64,000 nucleotides of DNA, taken from NCBI GenBank assembly GCA_001600095.1, contig BCIX01000007.1, positions 310,001-374,000 on the forward strand, given 5' to 3'. Source of the stretch: Bullera alba. Its lineage: Eukaryota; Basidiomycota; Tremellomycetes; Tremellales; Bulleraceae. The translations under genes were made by a program, and so were the position numbers. The notes beneath the pieces are model-generated. The model did no database searches. It was not told the DNA's origin and worked only from the letters and a program-made list of their open reading frames with translations. The number at the start of each line of letters is the position of its first letter. Positions within the stretch are counted from its first letter, which is position 1. This document shows positions 32,249 to 43,853 of this stretch, in pieces.

Positions 32249-34874
32249 TCAAACAGCCGCAGGTTCAGACAGGTATTTGCCCGTTGTTATAACCTTTTTC
32301 ACCTCCTCAAAGCTCCACTCATCTCCTCCGCCCGAAATTNCCTCCAAGCCGATGCCGCTGCACAGCTCGCCCGCAATTGCCCAGCTCGCTTGCACACCCA
32401 GCGGAGTCAAGGCACCACCTCCAGGAACGCTGACTAGCTTGGCTATGAGCTTTCCTTTCTCCAGCTCGTCTTGCCCAATAGTCCATGTCATTCGCCTCGT
32501 CGCTGGAGACCAGACACCTCCCGCAGGTTTGGCTTGAACGTTGGTGATATTAGGTCCTGGTCCGAAAGCCACCACCAGAGAAAGGCCTGACAGATGGGAC
32601 GCAGACAGTTGGCAAGCTGGGTTCCGATGATAGTTGACGATCAACTTGGTCTCGCCATCCGTACTCCTAAACGCGGGCTCCATGAAGAGCGGTAGCAACG
32701 AAGCCTCCTTGCCGGTGGGGATGTATACTTGGTAGCGGAATAGAAGGGTCCCAGTTGATGGCGCGCTCTTCGTAGCAGACGCGAGAACCTCGGAGTTGAG
32801 GAAATACTCGCCGGGCCTGTCGGGGACTTGAGCCAGGAAGGCAGGGTTGGGAGCAATCTTCTCTAACCGCTCGAATTCTGTCAATTGGATGTGGATGGGT
32901 CCTTGGGACAGCGAATGACCCTCCATGTCCCGCAGAGTGACATGAACCTCTCCGTTGACCTGTATACGTTGGATCTTCTCGCCCTGCATGATGACGTTCA
33001 TACTTTCTGTCATATTAGCCCTGAGACCGGGGCCGTTCACGCTTTTTGGTGCAAAAGCGGAGGTAGGTCCACCCAAACCAGGCGAATCGAATGGATTGTT
33101 GGACCCAACAGATGAAGTCGAGCTTTGTCGAGCTATGGGAGCAGGAGCCGTTGGCTGCTCACTTTGACTAGGTGCGCTGGACCCAAGTGTCGGTGTTGGT
33201 TCGCTAACGGGATTGAGCATGCTGCCGCCCTCTGATCGTGATGGCGAGCTGGACAGACGGGACAGAGCGGCGCTGTCCAGAGCAGACGTAGCGAACATCG
33301 TGTTTCGCACATCTCGACGTCCTCGTGCGATCGTACCCCTCCGCGTCGGCTGTGCTTGAGGTTGTAGCTGAAGGGTTTGTTGCATTCGATTCAATGCCGC
33401 CTGCCTTTCCGCTTCGTCCTCTTCGATCGGAGCCGAGGTCATAGCGAGGTTCAATCGAGGTTGAGTTGGTGCGGTCGAGGTACGGAGGTCTTCGGACGAC
33501 CCGCTGGGCGAGCTTGCCAGCTGGTCCGTGTACGTCGAGTTCGCGCCGGCGGCCGTCGCTGGAGTAGTAGACGACGTATTGACGGCAGGAGCTGGAATCA
33601 GTTCGTCGGGATCCTCCCAGGGGTTGCGATGTCGATCCGCAGGTGCCACAGAGAAGCCTTCCTCGTCAACTGGGGCTCCGTTCTGGATAGGTCCGGCGTT
33701 CTCCCCGTTCTCCCCGATCGTGGAGAAGTTGCCTTCTCGCTCCCGACCACTTTGAGTGGATGGTGCGTTGCTGCCACTACGGTTGCGGGAGATCGTCGTG
33801 GGACCGATAGTTGACTTTCTACCAAGCATCGACTTGAGGCCACCTGCAAAGGACGACGGAGTACCACTTGTCAGCGTGTTCGATGATCCGTTCTGGCGAG
33901 GCGTTGGTCGAGGCGAAAAGTCTGTCGCAGAGGCTGATGGCGTGTTGGATAGACGACGGACAGATCTTGCTGCACACCTTATCAGCACTGCTAACTAGTA
34001 ATGTCAAAGACTTACGTGTGTTCTGAGTAGAGCTTAGCGTCGGCGCATTGTTAGATTGTTGCGATCGGGAATCGCCCGAGGAGCCTCCTAATTTCCGTCC
34101 CACTGCGAGCACTTCATCCTGCGTTTCTAGGGAGACAAGGACAGCTACCGATCTTTCCGCCCGTTCCCCGTCCCTCTGTGACATGTCCGCCCGGATCGTT
34201 CCCCATCTGACCAAGATCTCCTTGAGTGTCCTGAGTCTTTCCTCATCTAGTCTCTGGTATGTTGTGTACACCATTGGTGACAGCGAAGACAATGACGAGG
34301 TGAGCTGCGAGAGCTCGTTCGATAGAGCATCGGTTTTGCCCGACTTTGACTTCTGAGACGCTTTCTCGAGCTTGGACGATGTCTTCTCGTAGTCTTTGAG
34401 AGTCTTCTCAAGCGAGGCATCCTGATCACCGATTCGTCTCCAGGAGACGATCTTGCTGGGCAGATCCCGCAGAGGTTGCTCAAAGTCGGTTTTAATTATA
34501 GCAGACAAGGTGGAATGCGAGGAGGACGTCTTAGTTGGGTCAGCACAACGTCCTCTTCCAAGCCTCAAGCTGATCGTTCTCACCTCTGACAACTCAGATA
34601 ACGCCGACTCCCACATTCGACCCTCAATGCTCCTCTTATCCCAATCTGGCGATGCCTTGGAGAGAAGACTGCCTTGCTCGGCGGAGCGAGAGAGCTTGGA
34701 CAAGCTCTCGGCATACTGGGCCTCTATGGCAGCTCTCTGCTTGTAGAGCTCTGCGAGCGAGTTGACATGGACAGTCGAGGTCTGGAGCCGTTTCTGAAGG
34801 GCGACCTGCAGAGGTTTAGGAGGGGCGGATAGAAAGGAGTTGATCCAGGCATCGTCTGGCAGGGCGTCTGACAT
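32249..34874 (-). CDS. SYP1: FCHo/SYP1-like F-BAR and mu-homology endocytic protein
   Basis: Membrane-bending early endocytic adaptor. Three exons: an N-terminal F-BAR domain of about 280 residues (NSLAELYKQRAAIEAQYAES; GRMWESALSELSE), a Ser/Pro-rich linker with NPWEDPDELIP and NNPFDSPG motifs, and a C-terminal muniscin mu-homology domain (ESMNVIMQGEKIQRIQVNGE; LLFRYQVYIPTG; VVAFGPGPNITNVQ). Introns remove the stretch between ELSE and TSSSH, and that between STQNT and RSVRRLSN. One base at 32340 is N, giving one unknown residue in the mu-homology domain. It works with Ede1-type scaffolds, which this window also encodes. Confidence 0.9.
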
Positions 34875-35308
34875 GATGCCGCACTATCCGAAGTCCCTTG
34901 GTGAGCGGGTCCAGTTGTCTCGCTTCAATGCTTTCTATTGCGAGTGATGGTGGTGTTGTTGTTGGTGTTGTTGTTGTTGCCCTCGTTGTCGTCGTCGCCG
35001 GACGGGGGGGAGCTACATTGCGTAGTGCGTACGCCGGTGAAGCGGAATCAAATATTACCACTTGCCTCTTCGGGGAAACAGCGCGGGGTGTGACGCAATC
35101 ATCTCGACTCTCCAGTGCTCTCTATCTCAACTTCCCTTTCGTATCGACTTCAGGCCAGCAGCTCGAGTCCAAGACATACCACAAGTGCAACTCACCAGCA
35201 ACCTCGTACTTGTCTTCCCGTCAGCCAAACATCCAGTTCTGAGAGGTTTGATAGTCGCCTCTCGCGTTCCACAACAGCCCCGCGACTCTCGGTTCACAAG
35301 TTCCGATC
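34875..35308. promoter_or_regulatory. Divergent promoter, FCHo / YKT6, with GTT-rich tract
   Basis: 434 bp. A trinucleotide-rich run (GTT/GGT/CGT repeats, about 34948-35004) lies next to the FCHo start, in its likely 5' UTR. No gene seen. Confidence 0.45.
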
Positions 35309-36230
35309 ATGAAGGTCTACTCGCTATCCCTGCTGTCTGTGACGCCCACAACACCTGCTCAGGCGACAATGCTGGGTACGACCTCAGATTTGAGCAGCTT
35401 TTCGTTCTACCAACGAAGCAGTGTAGGGGAGTTCATGCAGTTCTTCACAAAGGTGCGGAGTGGTCGTTATCTGGCATTTAAGCGGAGATGTCTGATGTCT
35501 CTATACTAGACTGTCGCGGAGAGGACACCAGCGAACCAACCATCTTCCGTCGAGGAGAACAACTACAAGGCCCATGTCTTCAGAACAGCCGGTCGAGGTC
35601 CAAACACTATGGGAATGGCAGGTGAGGACAGTGCACGGCAGAAATTGCTATGCCCGCTGACCATCCCGCTTCAGCTGTCATGATCACTGACTTAGAATAC
35701 CCATACCGCCCAGCATTCTCCCTTCTCACCAAGCTACTGGACGAGCATGCTTCCCTGCAAGCTCAGCTGCCTTCGCCGTCGGCAGCCCCGTCGTTCGGAT
35801 CAGCATCTGCAAACGCGTTTGGTGGAAACCCTTCGCAGGCCGCGGCGGGAGGCTTGCCACCAGCCCAGAAAGGCAAGCTAGAAGGCACATTGGCGGTCTA
35901 TTTGGCGAAGTACCAAGATCCAAAGCAAGCGGATACCATAATGAAGGTGCAGAAGGAACTGGATGAGACCAAGATTGTCTTGGTCAGTGCTACTCCAACA
36001 GAGAGAATAACTCAGCGCAATTGCTGAAACCACTACAGCACAAGACGATCGAGTCCGTGCTCGAGCGAGGGGAAAAGCTGGACAATCTCGTCGAGAGATC
36101 GAATGCTTTGTCAGCGCAGAGCAAGATGTTCTACAAGACTGCAAAGAAGGTCAGTAGTCCGGTTTGCGACCGTTCATGACCAGGTTGACTGACATTCCCA
36201 TAGCAAAACTCGTGCTGTGTTGTCATGTAG
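35309..36230 (+). CDS. YKT6: YKT6, prenylated R-SNARE
   Basis: SNARE acting in ER-Golgi, endosome and vacuole fusion. The N-terminal longin domain ([58 protein letters not shown]) precedes an R-SNARE motif ([20 protein letters not shown]) and ends CCVVM, a prenylation and palmitoylation signal. Five exons; the last, QNSCCVVM and stop, is 27 nt. Between longin and SNARE there is a low-complexity Ala/Ser/Gly/Pro insert ([17 protein letters not shown]), longer than in most Ykt6. Confidence 0.93.
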
Positions 36231-36582
36231 ACATGACCTAATACCTGTATACTATGCATCTCTTCGCTTGTGACTGGTAGAGCTGCCCGGACGCAGGACT
36301 TCTTGCATCAGTACTCGCAGTATATAGGGTGCTAATGTTACGTGCTACCTTATGATATATGAAGCTCGACTGGTGCATCGTGGCTGAGCGACGCGTCGGT
36401 TGACGAGTCCGCCACCGACAGTTGACAGAATCTAATCTCCTGTTTTTGGATTTCTTTCTTCACTTGTCGAGACCTGTGGAGACCTTGTATCGCTAGCTGC
36501 CTCCCATCACCACGATCTGTATCTGATCACACCCTGTCGAGCAGCTCAGTCTTGTTCTGTTAGCTCGAATTCGCGATTTGGC
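36231..36582. promoter_or_regulatory. Intergenic with ACGCGT site upstream of EME1
   Basis: 352 bp between two plus-strand genes. ACGCGT, an MCB core, lies at 36391-36396, about 190 bp before the EME1 start. A CT-rich tract (36430-36560) precedes the gene. Confidence 0.45.
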
Positions 36583-38493
36583 ATGGCCTCGACAAATGGT
36601 GAGCATGATCCTCTCTAGTCAAGCTCTAGCTCAACCTCTTCTAGCTTTCATCCTGGTTGACAGCGATGATGATGACGACGGTATCTCCTTCATCGGCAGT
36701 CGAGGGGGTCCGTCCATCAAGTAAGTCTTGTGCTTCAGTATAGGCTAGAGCTGACCCACTCTAGGCCTACTCCGATCATTGTAGACTCAGACTCAGAGGA
36801 CGATGGGAGTGATCTCTTGCTCTCGGCACTACAAGCGGCTCGAAGTGGAGTCTCGTTGTTTGAGGGGATCGTGGACGACGATGAGGAGATCACATATACT
36901 AGGCCAAAACCTCTCAACACAGTGCGAGGACCAACTCGCACCAACTCGATCGACAACATATCGCGCGCGGTGAGTCCCACACACTACCTTTGACTCGAAG
37001 TGCTGATTTCTTCCAGACCTCCCCCAAACGGACTTCGCCAAAACGGAAACGTGCCGTCGAAGACAATGCTGCCAAGGAGCTAGAGAAGCAAGCAAAATTA
37101 CTACGCAAGGCGGAAGAGAAGGTTAGTGACACCCCCACTCTTCTGGCTACGCGAGGTTGACACCCGAAAACAGGTCGCCAAAGAGGCTGCAAGGTCATTT
37201 CAGAAGAAACTAGCAGACGCGAACAGGGTGGGTCACTGTCTCATCCTGGCTTCTCAAGTCATACTCATGTCACTTGGCAGTTGAGGACTTCCAAAAACGA
37301 CACAGTCCGGGAGATACACATGTACATGTCGGAAGACCTCCGATTGCCTTCCTCAGCTATAGCGGCATCGCTACCGGAAATCGAGGCCAGATTCAAGGAG
37401 AGCTTGTCTGCCATCACCTATTTGTCCGTGGACGAACTGCCGGTTCCAGGTATCATACGCTTCAAGCGGAACCACACCGCCAAGTGGGATAGCAAGAGGA
37501 AGGCGTTCATACCCCTTGACAAACCGTACTGGGACTGGGAAAGAACTACCTTGATTGTTCTCGCCGCGGGGGATCTTGTGGACAAACTTAGTCAAGGTGG
37601 CCGTCACCTGATCGATTGGGTGAAGGATACTCGCTTGATACTTGGTGTAGCGCAAGACGAGCCTATAGGAATCCTCATCCAGGGCCTGGGGAAGATGTTG
37701 GCGCAGCGACGAGCCGCTGCTAATCGCCAGTATACAGCAGCGGCTCGAGCGGGACTATCGTCGGACGCGACCTCAAGACTCGATACATCCCTCAGACCGG
37801 ATATGGACAAGGATGCCATCGACGCTGAGCTCGTCAAGCTGCAAGTCGCTGAGAGAGTGTTTATCGTTCATCGTGAGTCAAATGAGGCGACCATAGGGCT
37901 GACCGATGCATCAGTTGAAAAGACAGAAGAGATAGAGGACTGGATATGGAATCTGGCTGCGGACGTAGCGATCCGTCCAGTGGGTCCTGTTGATATGAGC
38001 CACACAGTAAAGTCGTTGACGATTGACCCCCAGTACAAGCTGGCTTCAAAGTCTCACCTCTCCTTCGCCCCAACGGATCACCCCAAAAAAGCAGTCTCCA
38101 TTACGAACGCTCTCGAGCTCATGTTGCAGGAAGTTCAAGGAGTCACACAGTCTGCGGCCGCCGGTATAGCAGCCCAATATCCCACGTTCGCCGATCTAAT
38201 GGAGGCTTTTGAGAGAGCTGAACGATCCGGCGGTGTCGCCGAAGGTCAGAGTCTGCTTGAAGACTGCGAGGTGGGCAGTAGTGATTGCAAGCATTGTTAG
38301 TTTGTTAGGCTGATTTAGCTCATAGGTCCGCAATCTGCGCAATGGCACAGCCAATGGTCGTCGGCTAAACAAGGTTGGTCGAACTGCATGTCGTGGCTAC
38401 TTGCATTCCGCTGACTGTCTGGCTCTACAACAGGCACTAGCGAGGAGGGTGTACAACATCTTCCGTGCCGAAGACAGCCTGGTGTTGGCTTGA
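36583..38493 (+). CDS. EME1: EME1, partner of MUS81 structure-specific endonuclease
   Basis: Non-catalytic partner in the nuclease that cleaves branched DNA. The acidic N terminus has SUMO-interacting-like strings (AFILVDSDDDDDG and PIIVDSDSEDDG, each hydrophobic then acidic). A basic coiled segment follows (RKAEEKVAKEAARSFQKKL), then the ERCC4-like domain (EIHMYMSEDLRL; GRHLIDWVKDTRLILGV; YTAAARAG) with no GDxxERK catalytic core, as expected for Eme1. The C-terminal helix-hairpin-helix is in VQGVTQSAAAGIAAQYPTFADL. About eight exons; the intron in the ERCC4 domain joins HL-EKTEEIED. Confidence 0.85.
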
Positions 38494-38587
38494 GGCGGCT
38501 CGTGTCTCATCACACATGTTGTAGATACCGTCAATGTACATGTTCAAGACGTGTACGAGTATGAACAGCTGCTGATCCTGCGCTGAC

Positions 38588-39732
38588 TCATTTTTTGCTC
38601 TTCTTCTTCGTCGACTCGCCGGTTTTCCGCTTCTTCAGTGTGATTTCGTCGTCAACGTCCATAGTGGTCTCCTTTGGCGATGTCTCAGGCTGATTTGGCC
38701 CTGGAGTGTCGAATCCGTATGCGCGATTACGGAACTTGAGCAGATGTGCTGGCTGTTTCCTCTTTGCAGGTAGAGCGCCTTCCATGGGCACGTCCATCAT
38801 CTCAGTGGGATTCTGGCCGACGACGGAGAGGAAGGAGGAGGGGACTTGATCCTCTGATGATAGACCCCCGGCGGTGCTCAGCTCGGGTACGTCCGGGGTC
38901 AAGATGAGGTGCCGATGGACCGGCAAAGGTGCTAGGGATGTATCAGGGCACGATCATAGTACGACGCGGATGCTGCTCACCGACTTGTAGTCTGCCGCCT
39001 GCCCTTGAACTCGGAATCATCAACCTCATACCGCCCTCCATCTCTTCAGCACCGCCGGAAAGCTGGTTGCTCAAAGTTCCGGTCAGGGCCTCGACGGTAG
39101 TGTCTTTCACAGTCGAGTCTCCTTCTTTCGATTCGCCAGATTTTCCGTTCGTCGCCGAAGCCTGAGCCAAAGAATAGGTCGTGCTCTTATGTTTCAGACT
39201 GCCTTTGACCTCCTTGCGCGAGTTCTTCACATCTATGACAAGGGAGGCCAGCCTCGATGTCTTGAACTGCAAAAGTAGATCAGCTAGTGTGCGGTCAACA
39301 TTTGTAAGACTGCTCACATCAGCTGGCACTCTGATGGACCACAACTCCAGATTTGGGTTCTTCTCCAATTGGTCGTAGTCAAACGCGGAGCCAATGAAAG
39401 CGGTATCCATATCGATTGGTATCATTCCAGCTGGCGGTGCGTATTTGCTATCCGGCCTGATCAGCCAACGAAGTACTTCGATGGTGCAATTTCAAAGCTG
39501 ACACTCACGGTAAGCTTCCCCCATGTCCTGCCTTGGTCTTAGGTCTGCTTGCACTCTTCTTTTTCGGGGCAATATCTTCCAGATCACCTTCGGAATCCGC
39601 TGACTCTGAGCTTTCATCATTGTCGCTCTCATCTGACGAGGAGTCGATTGTTTCTGCTGAAAGTGCCGGGATCTCTGAGGCTGCAATTTTCTTGCTCTTG
39701 ACCTTGGAGGGTCCTGCTTTGGAAGTGCTCAT
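38588..39732 (-). CDS. RPA34: RNA polymerase I subunit A34-like
   Basis: Subunit of the Pol I TFIIF-like heterodimer. The N terminus is Ser/Asp/Glu-rich (SSSDESDNDESSESADSEGD). A dimerisation region follows: YAPPAGM, then SAFDYDQLEKNPNLELWSIR and VPADVSSL. The Lys-rich tail (KKRKTGESTKKKSKK) is typical of A34 and its relatives. Three exons. The similarity is low, as usual for this fast-evolving family, but the order acid tail, PPAG, ELWxIRVPADV, basic tail is distinctive. Confidence 0.75.
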
Positions 39733-40102
39733 TGCTTTCCGTGCTGTTGATCTGTTTGCGAAGCGCTATGAAGACTCTAAGATGTGTCCCATAGACAATT
39801 TTTGCAGCTGCAGTTGGCAGTCGGTCTGTCGATTCGTATATACAGAATTGATTGACAGGCGACTCAGGGTCTATTGGCTATTGTAATCAGGGTTCGTCAT
39901 TCCTTTAAGAATTAGAAATATTTCTAATTGTCCGTGCGGAATCAAATTTCGAAAAGGATGAATGTAAGGTGGGGATTTATCTGAATACTAGCCGGCGCGC
40001 GGGGCGCGCCGGTTCACTTATATTACAAAATTTGATTCCGCTGTTCGAGCTGAAACGCGTCGCAAAGTCAACGGGGAGATCTAGCTGACGCCGGCTGACG
40101 AT
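39733..40102. promoter_or_regulatory. Divergent promoter with nested inverted repeats, RPA34 / TBC gene
   Basis: 370 bp. It contains a perfect 20-bp palindrome (39910-39929), a 14-bp perfect inverted repeat (39936-39949 and 40028-40041) and, between its arms, a GC-only hairpin (39992-40012, 9-bp stem). An ACGCGT core sits at 40055-40060. Confidence 0.6.
39936..40041. repeat. 14-bp inverted repeat enclosing a GC hairpin
   Basis: Arms GCGGAATCAAATTT (39936-39949) and its exact inverse (40028-40041) enclose 78 bp. A second inverted repeat, CCGGCGCGC-GGG-GCGCGCCGG (39992-40012), sits inside. This could be a small MITE-like insertion or a promoter structure. Confidence 0.65.
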
Positions 40103-40183
40103 ATGAATGACATTGAGACCTACAGTAGTCAGGTCAAGCAGGCAAAGCAGTCACCCAAAGTCTCGATCAGCATGGTCAGATGA
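40103..40183 (+). promoter_or_regulatory. uORF (26 codons) overlapping the TBC start by ATGA
   Basis: An ATG at 40103 opens a reading frame whose TGA (40181-40183) overlaps the main ATG at 40180. Alternatively, a 39-nt intron (40133-40171, weak GTCAAG donor, ATCAG acceptor) would fuse the first ten codons in frame to the TBC protein. Confidence 0.5.
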
Positions 40184-42623
40184 CCGTTCAGGACGATATG
40201 AGCTCCCCCTCAAAAACCCACTCGCCGTCGGGATCGCCAACAGAGGCTCAACTACGCGCAGCTGAGGAATTGGAGTTGGGAGAAGACGTTCCGGAACACA
40301 TCCCTGGATCGACGACACAGGCAGTATCAGCAGCTAAAGCAGCTACAACGCCTCACAGGAGCTCACCACTTCAGCCCTCTTCGGACTCCTTCCGCTCGAT
40401 ACCGGCATCCTCCTCGTCCGCGAGTGTTGTCAACTCCCCATCACCACCAGGGACGAATACCACGGATCCAACACCTGACAACATCGATGCCGCTTTGGCC
40501 GACGACTCAACTTTCAGCAAACCAAATCTGGATAGGTTCTCCGATATCCTGCTCTACGACACAGTGGACCCCACTGAAACTGTTGGTCTTCGAACTCCAA
40601 GCGGACCATCAACCAACACCAGCGGCAACACTACGCCCTCACGAAATCTGCTTTCGACCAGATCTGCGTCTTCTTCTGGCTCAGGATGGCGGTCTACCAT
40701 GTCCAACCTTCTGACAGCTGGACGCTCAGCGAGCGGGTCACAGCCGACTCCTCCAGCGAACCATCCCAGCAGTCCGAACTTGTCCGCCAGAGCTGATCCC
40801 ATCGCCACGCAAGGCGAATCCTCCACTTCGTTCCTTCTTCGTCAAGTGGACTCTCCGGGAGTCGCCAGACGTCACAGGATAAGCAGAGAGATGGGCGGAT
40901 CCAAGAAGCTTGCAGAAGGCTTCGAGCGGGTGAGGCTGGAGATGGAGGACGTCGCTCGTGAAATGAGACGGGAGGAGTCAAGACAAGATAGCTTGGACGA
41001 GGCTACTGTGCTCCCAGGGGGAGTCGACTGGAATTTCTGGGGCGCGGTCGTGCAAGACTATGAGGAGGTCGCTCGCACAAGGCCCAAGGAGCTCTCGAAG
41101 GCTATTCAGCAAGGGATCCCGCCAGTGATTCGGTCAGTCGAGACAACATAGTACGCTTCGAGTTCCAGGAGGCTGACCGGGATTTTAGGGGAGCCATCTG
41201 GCAGTTGATGTCATCTTCCAAAGACGCACCACTAGAAGAGACATACAAGGCTCTGCTCAAGCTATCTTCTCCGCATGAGAAGGCGATAGTGAAGGATTTG
41301 AGCAGAACGATGCCAAGTCATCAATTCTACAAGGAGGGAGGGGGTGTCGGTCAAGAGAGTCTGTTCATGGTTGTGAAGGCTTACAGTCTGTACGTGCTGA
41401 GGGACATTCTCGCTTCGTGTGCTGACTCCAGAGGCAGATTCGACCAAGAAGTCGGCTACACCCAAGGCTTGGCCTTCATAGTGGCGGCACTGTTGCTCAA
41501 TGTGAGTATTGTTGATCGCGTGTACTCTTCACTGACACCACCAGATGCCCGACGAAGAGGCGTTCTGTGTCCTCGTCAGACTCATGGACTCCTACAATCT
41601 GCGCTCCCACTTCCTGGCCGACATGCCTGGACTACAACTGCGCTTATTTCAATTCGACCGTTTACTCGAAGAGCTGCTTCCACTTCTCCACTCGCACTTC
41701 GTCAAGAAGGGGGTCAAGAGCTCAATGTTCGCGAGTCAGTGGTTCATGACGTTGTTCTCATATAGGTTAGCGATGAATCTGGTGGGAAGAGTCATAATAG
41801 CTTACGCTTGACACAGATTCCCCCTGTCCTTGGTCTACCGCGTCCTAGATATCGTCTTCGCAGAGGGCATTGAAGCGATCTTTCGCTTCTCTTTGGCACT
41901 CTTGCGCAAGTCCGAGGACAAGCTGGTCACGCTAGAGTTTGAGCACATCCTTGCATACCTTCAAGCGGAATTGTTCGAGGTGTATCGAGCTGAAGGCTCT
42001 GTGTCGCCTACCGAACCGAGTCATGTCGATTCGACAGTATCTGAGGATGAGGAATGGCGAGCGAACGAGTTCGTCCGAGACGCATATGAGATACGGATGT
42101 GAGTCGATATCGTACGATCTACCTCTCTCGTGCCGATCTGACGCAAGGATAGAACGCCGTTCATGCTAGACAACTACGAGAACGAGTATCAAGAACGGTG
42201 TAGGGAGGAGAACAGACACGCACATGAGATAGACCAGCTGAGGAATGCCAACCGGTCTCTCAGCAATCAAGTGTAAGTGCGGTCAGCCTAGCAGTCATGC
42301 TAAGCTACGTCGGCAGGAAACAGCTCGAGTCATCCTTGTCGACGATGTAAGTGCGACCTCAAGTCAAAGGCGCCAGTGTGCTGATATCGAACAGGAACAC
42401 TGAGCATGTAGAGCTTGTTCGGCAATTGGTTATGAGTAAAATCGAGAAGGAGGAAACGGAGAACGAGCTGGTTAGATATAAAATGCTGTGAGTGCCTGGT
42501 AGATTGCGCATTGCCCAAAGAGATGGTCACTGATACTCTGTCAGGTACGCCGAGCTTGCCCACGCTCAGCAAGATGCACTTTCTCAGCAAGGGCGAAGAT
42601 CTGCCGCCTCATCGCTTCATTGA
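40180..42623 (+). CDS. TBC-domain Rab GTPase-activating protein (GYP5/EVI5-like)
   Basis: GAP for a Rab GTPase in membrane traffic. A Ser/Pro/Thr-rich N-terminal third leads to a coiled segment (FERVRLEMEDVAREMRREES). The TBC domain follows. The Arg finger is in IVKDLSRTMPSH (IxxDxxR) and the Gln finger in VGYTQG; both are intact. Further TBC landmarks are EEAFCVLVRLMDSYNLRSHF, SSMFASQWFMTLFSYR and FPLSLVYRVLDIVFAEG. The C-terminal coiled coil (NEYQERCREENRHAHEIDQL...) ends SAASSLH. About nine exons, several tiny at the 3' end. The Rab target cannot be told from sequence. Confidence 0.85.
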
Positions 42624-42713
42624 TGTGACGCATCAGCCCAACGGGCACGACCCAGGATGAATCATAACGTACATAACGTCCATACAACCATTAGAAATAT
42701 CATGCGAGGGCCC

Positions 42714-43504
42714 TCAGTCATCATAATCCTCGTCTATCGTGCGCTCTTGCTGCTGCTGTGTTTCTTCCATACCCACTTCTTCCATCTCCTCGTCCTCACC
42801 TTCCGCGTCTACATTTGCAGCGAACTTATCCTCTCCGGCATCAGCCTCGGATTTGGCATCTTCGTCTTCCCTATCACTGTCGCTGCTACCCTCGTCGTCT
42901 TCCGCCTCAGATGACATGACCAGGTCGGCATCGGGAACAATGTCGAAGTTGACCTCTCCCAGCCGTTGGTGAGGAGGTGGCAGGCGGATGATATCGAAAG
43001 TCTCGGGTAGTATTGGCAGCGGTTGACTATTTAGCTCGTGGGCGATGCTGGAGAGATACTACGGCTGAGTCAGCTTGTCACACCAGAACGACCGAGATAC
43101 CCGCTTACATCTCGAGGAGGCGGCTCGAAGAACTCGTAGCGCTTCCTCATCTGGACAGCCAAGTCGACATCGTCCTTCTCAATTCTCGATGGGCCGCTTC
43201 TCCCTGCATGATCCGCTAACGACTGAGCCCCTTGAAGGATATCGGCGGTATATCCTATGAGAAGGCAGAGTCAGCCTTCTGTGACGAAGACACAGCCCTG
43301 ATTGCGCGACTACACTCACTGTATGCGAAATCTAGCAGCTGGTGTATCACCCGTTCATCGGCATCCTCTATCCCTTTCGATGCGAGGATTAAGGAGATTA
43401 TTCGCCCATCCCTGGGTACTGAAAAGCGCAAAGTGATCAGTCTGCTGGTCTAGATCAGACGCAAGCCTATGAGCGGACCTACATGGCCGAGGTGCTTGAG
43501 TCAT
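42714..43504 (-). CDS. TAF9: TAF9, TFIID/SAGA histone-fold subunit
   Basis: Histone-fold partner of TAF6 in TFIID and SAGA. The histone fold reads RIISLILASKGIEDADERV, then IHQLLDFAYRYTADILQGAQ, then RSGPSRIEKDDVDLAVQMR. The conserved C-terminal extension follows (FFEPPPRDYLSSIAHELN; PLPILPETFDIIRLPPP; RLGEVNFDIVPD). The tail is very acidic (SSEAEDDEGSSDSDREDEDA...). Exon 1 (43483-43504) encodes only MTQAPRP and splices to LPRDGR; that short exon fixes the start. Three to four introns. Convergent with the TBC gene. Confidence 0.88.
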
Positions 43505-43853
43505 GTTCAGGTGAATCTGCTGGATGCTCCTCAGAGGATGTGCAGTTGAAACGTCTTGCTTGACGCTGCAGCACAACTTGGGCCGAGCGATCAACCTGCA
43601 TGTTGCCAACGTGCCACGTGTTGGCTGTTTGCGGCGTGCTCCGCCTCGACTAGCCTCCACCTCAATGAACAATACGGTGGCGGGTGGCGACGCGCGCGTG
43701 AGCTGCCAGATCAATGTTCGTGTTGCCATCCTCGTTCTCGCCGTATCGCTCGTCAGTTCGTCTGTAGGCATGAGAGGATAGACTGAGATCTGGAGCCGAT
43801 CTGGCACTGGTCGTTGGATCAACTCAGCATCACCCGCCCCAACGAATTGCACC
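43505..43853. promoter_or_regulatory. Divergent promoter, TAF9 / DUF4211-like gene
   Basis: 349 bp. An open frame on the minus strand crosses it but reads into TAF9 in the wrong frame and has no family pattern. CACGTG lies near 43613. No gene is called. Confidence 0.4.

Noticed and set aside
32340..32340. Ambiguous base N in the FCHo gene
   Set aside because: A sequencing gap of one base, not a biological feature; frame is kept on both sides.
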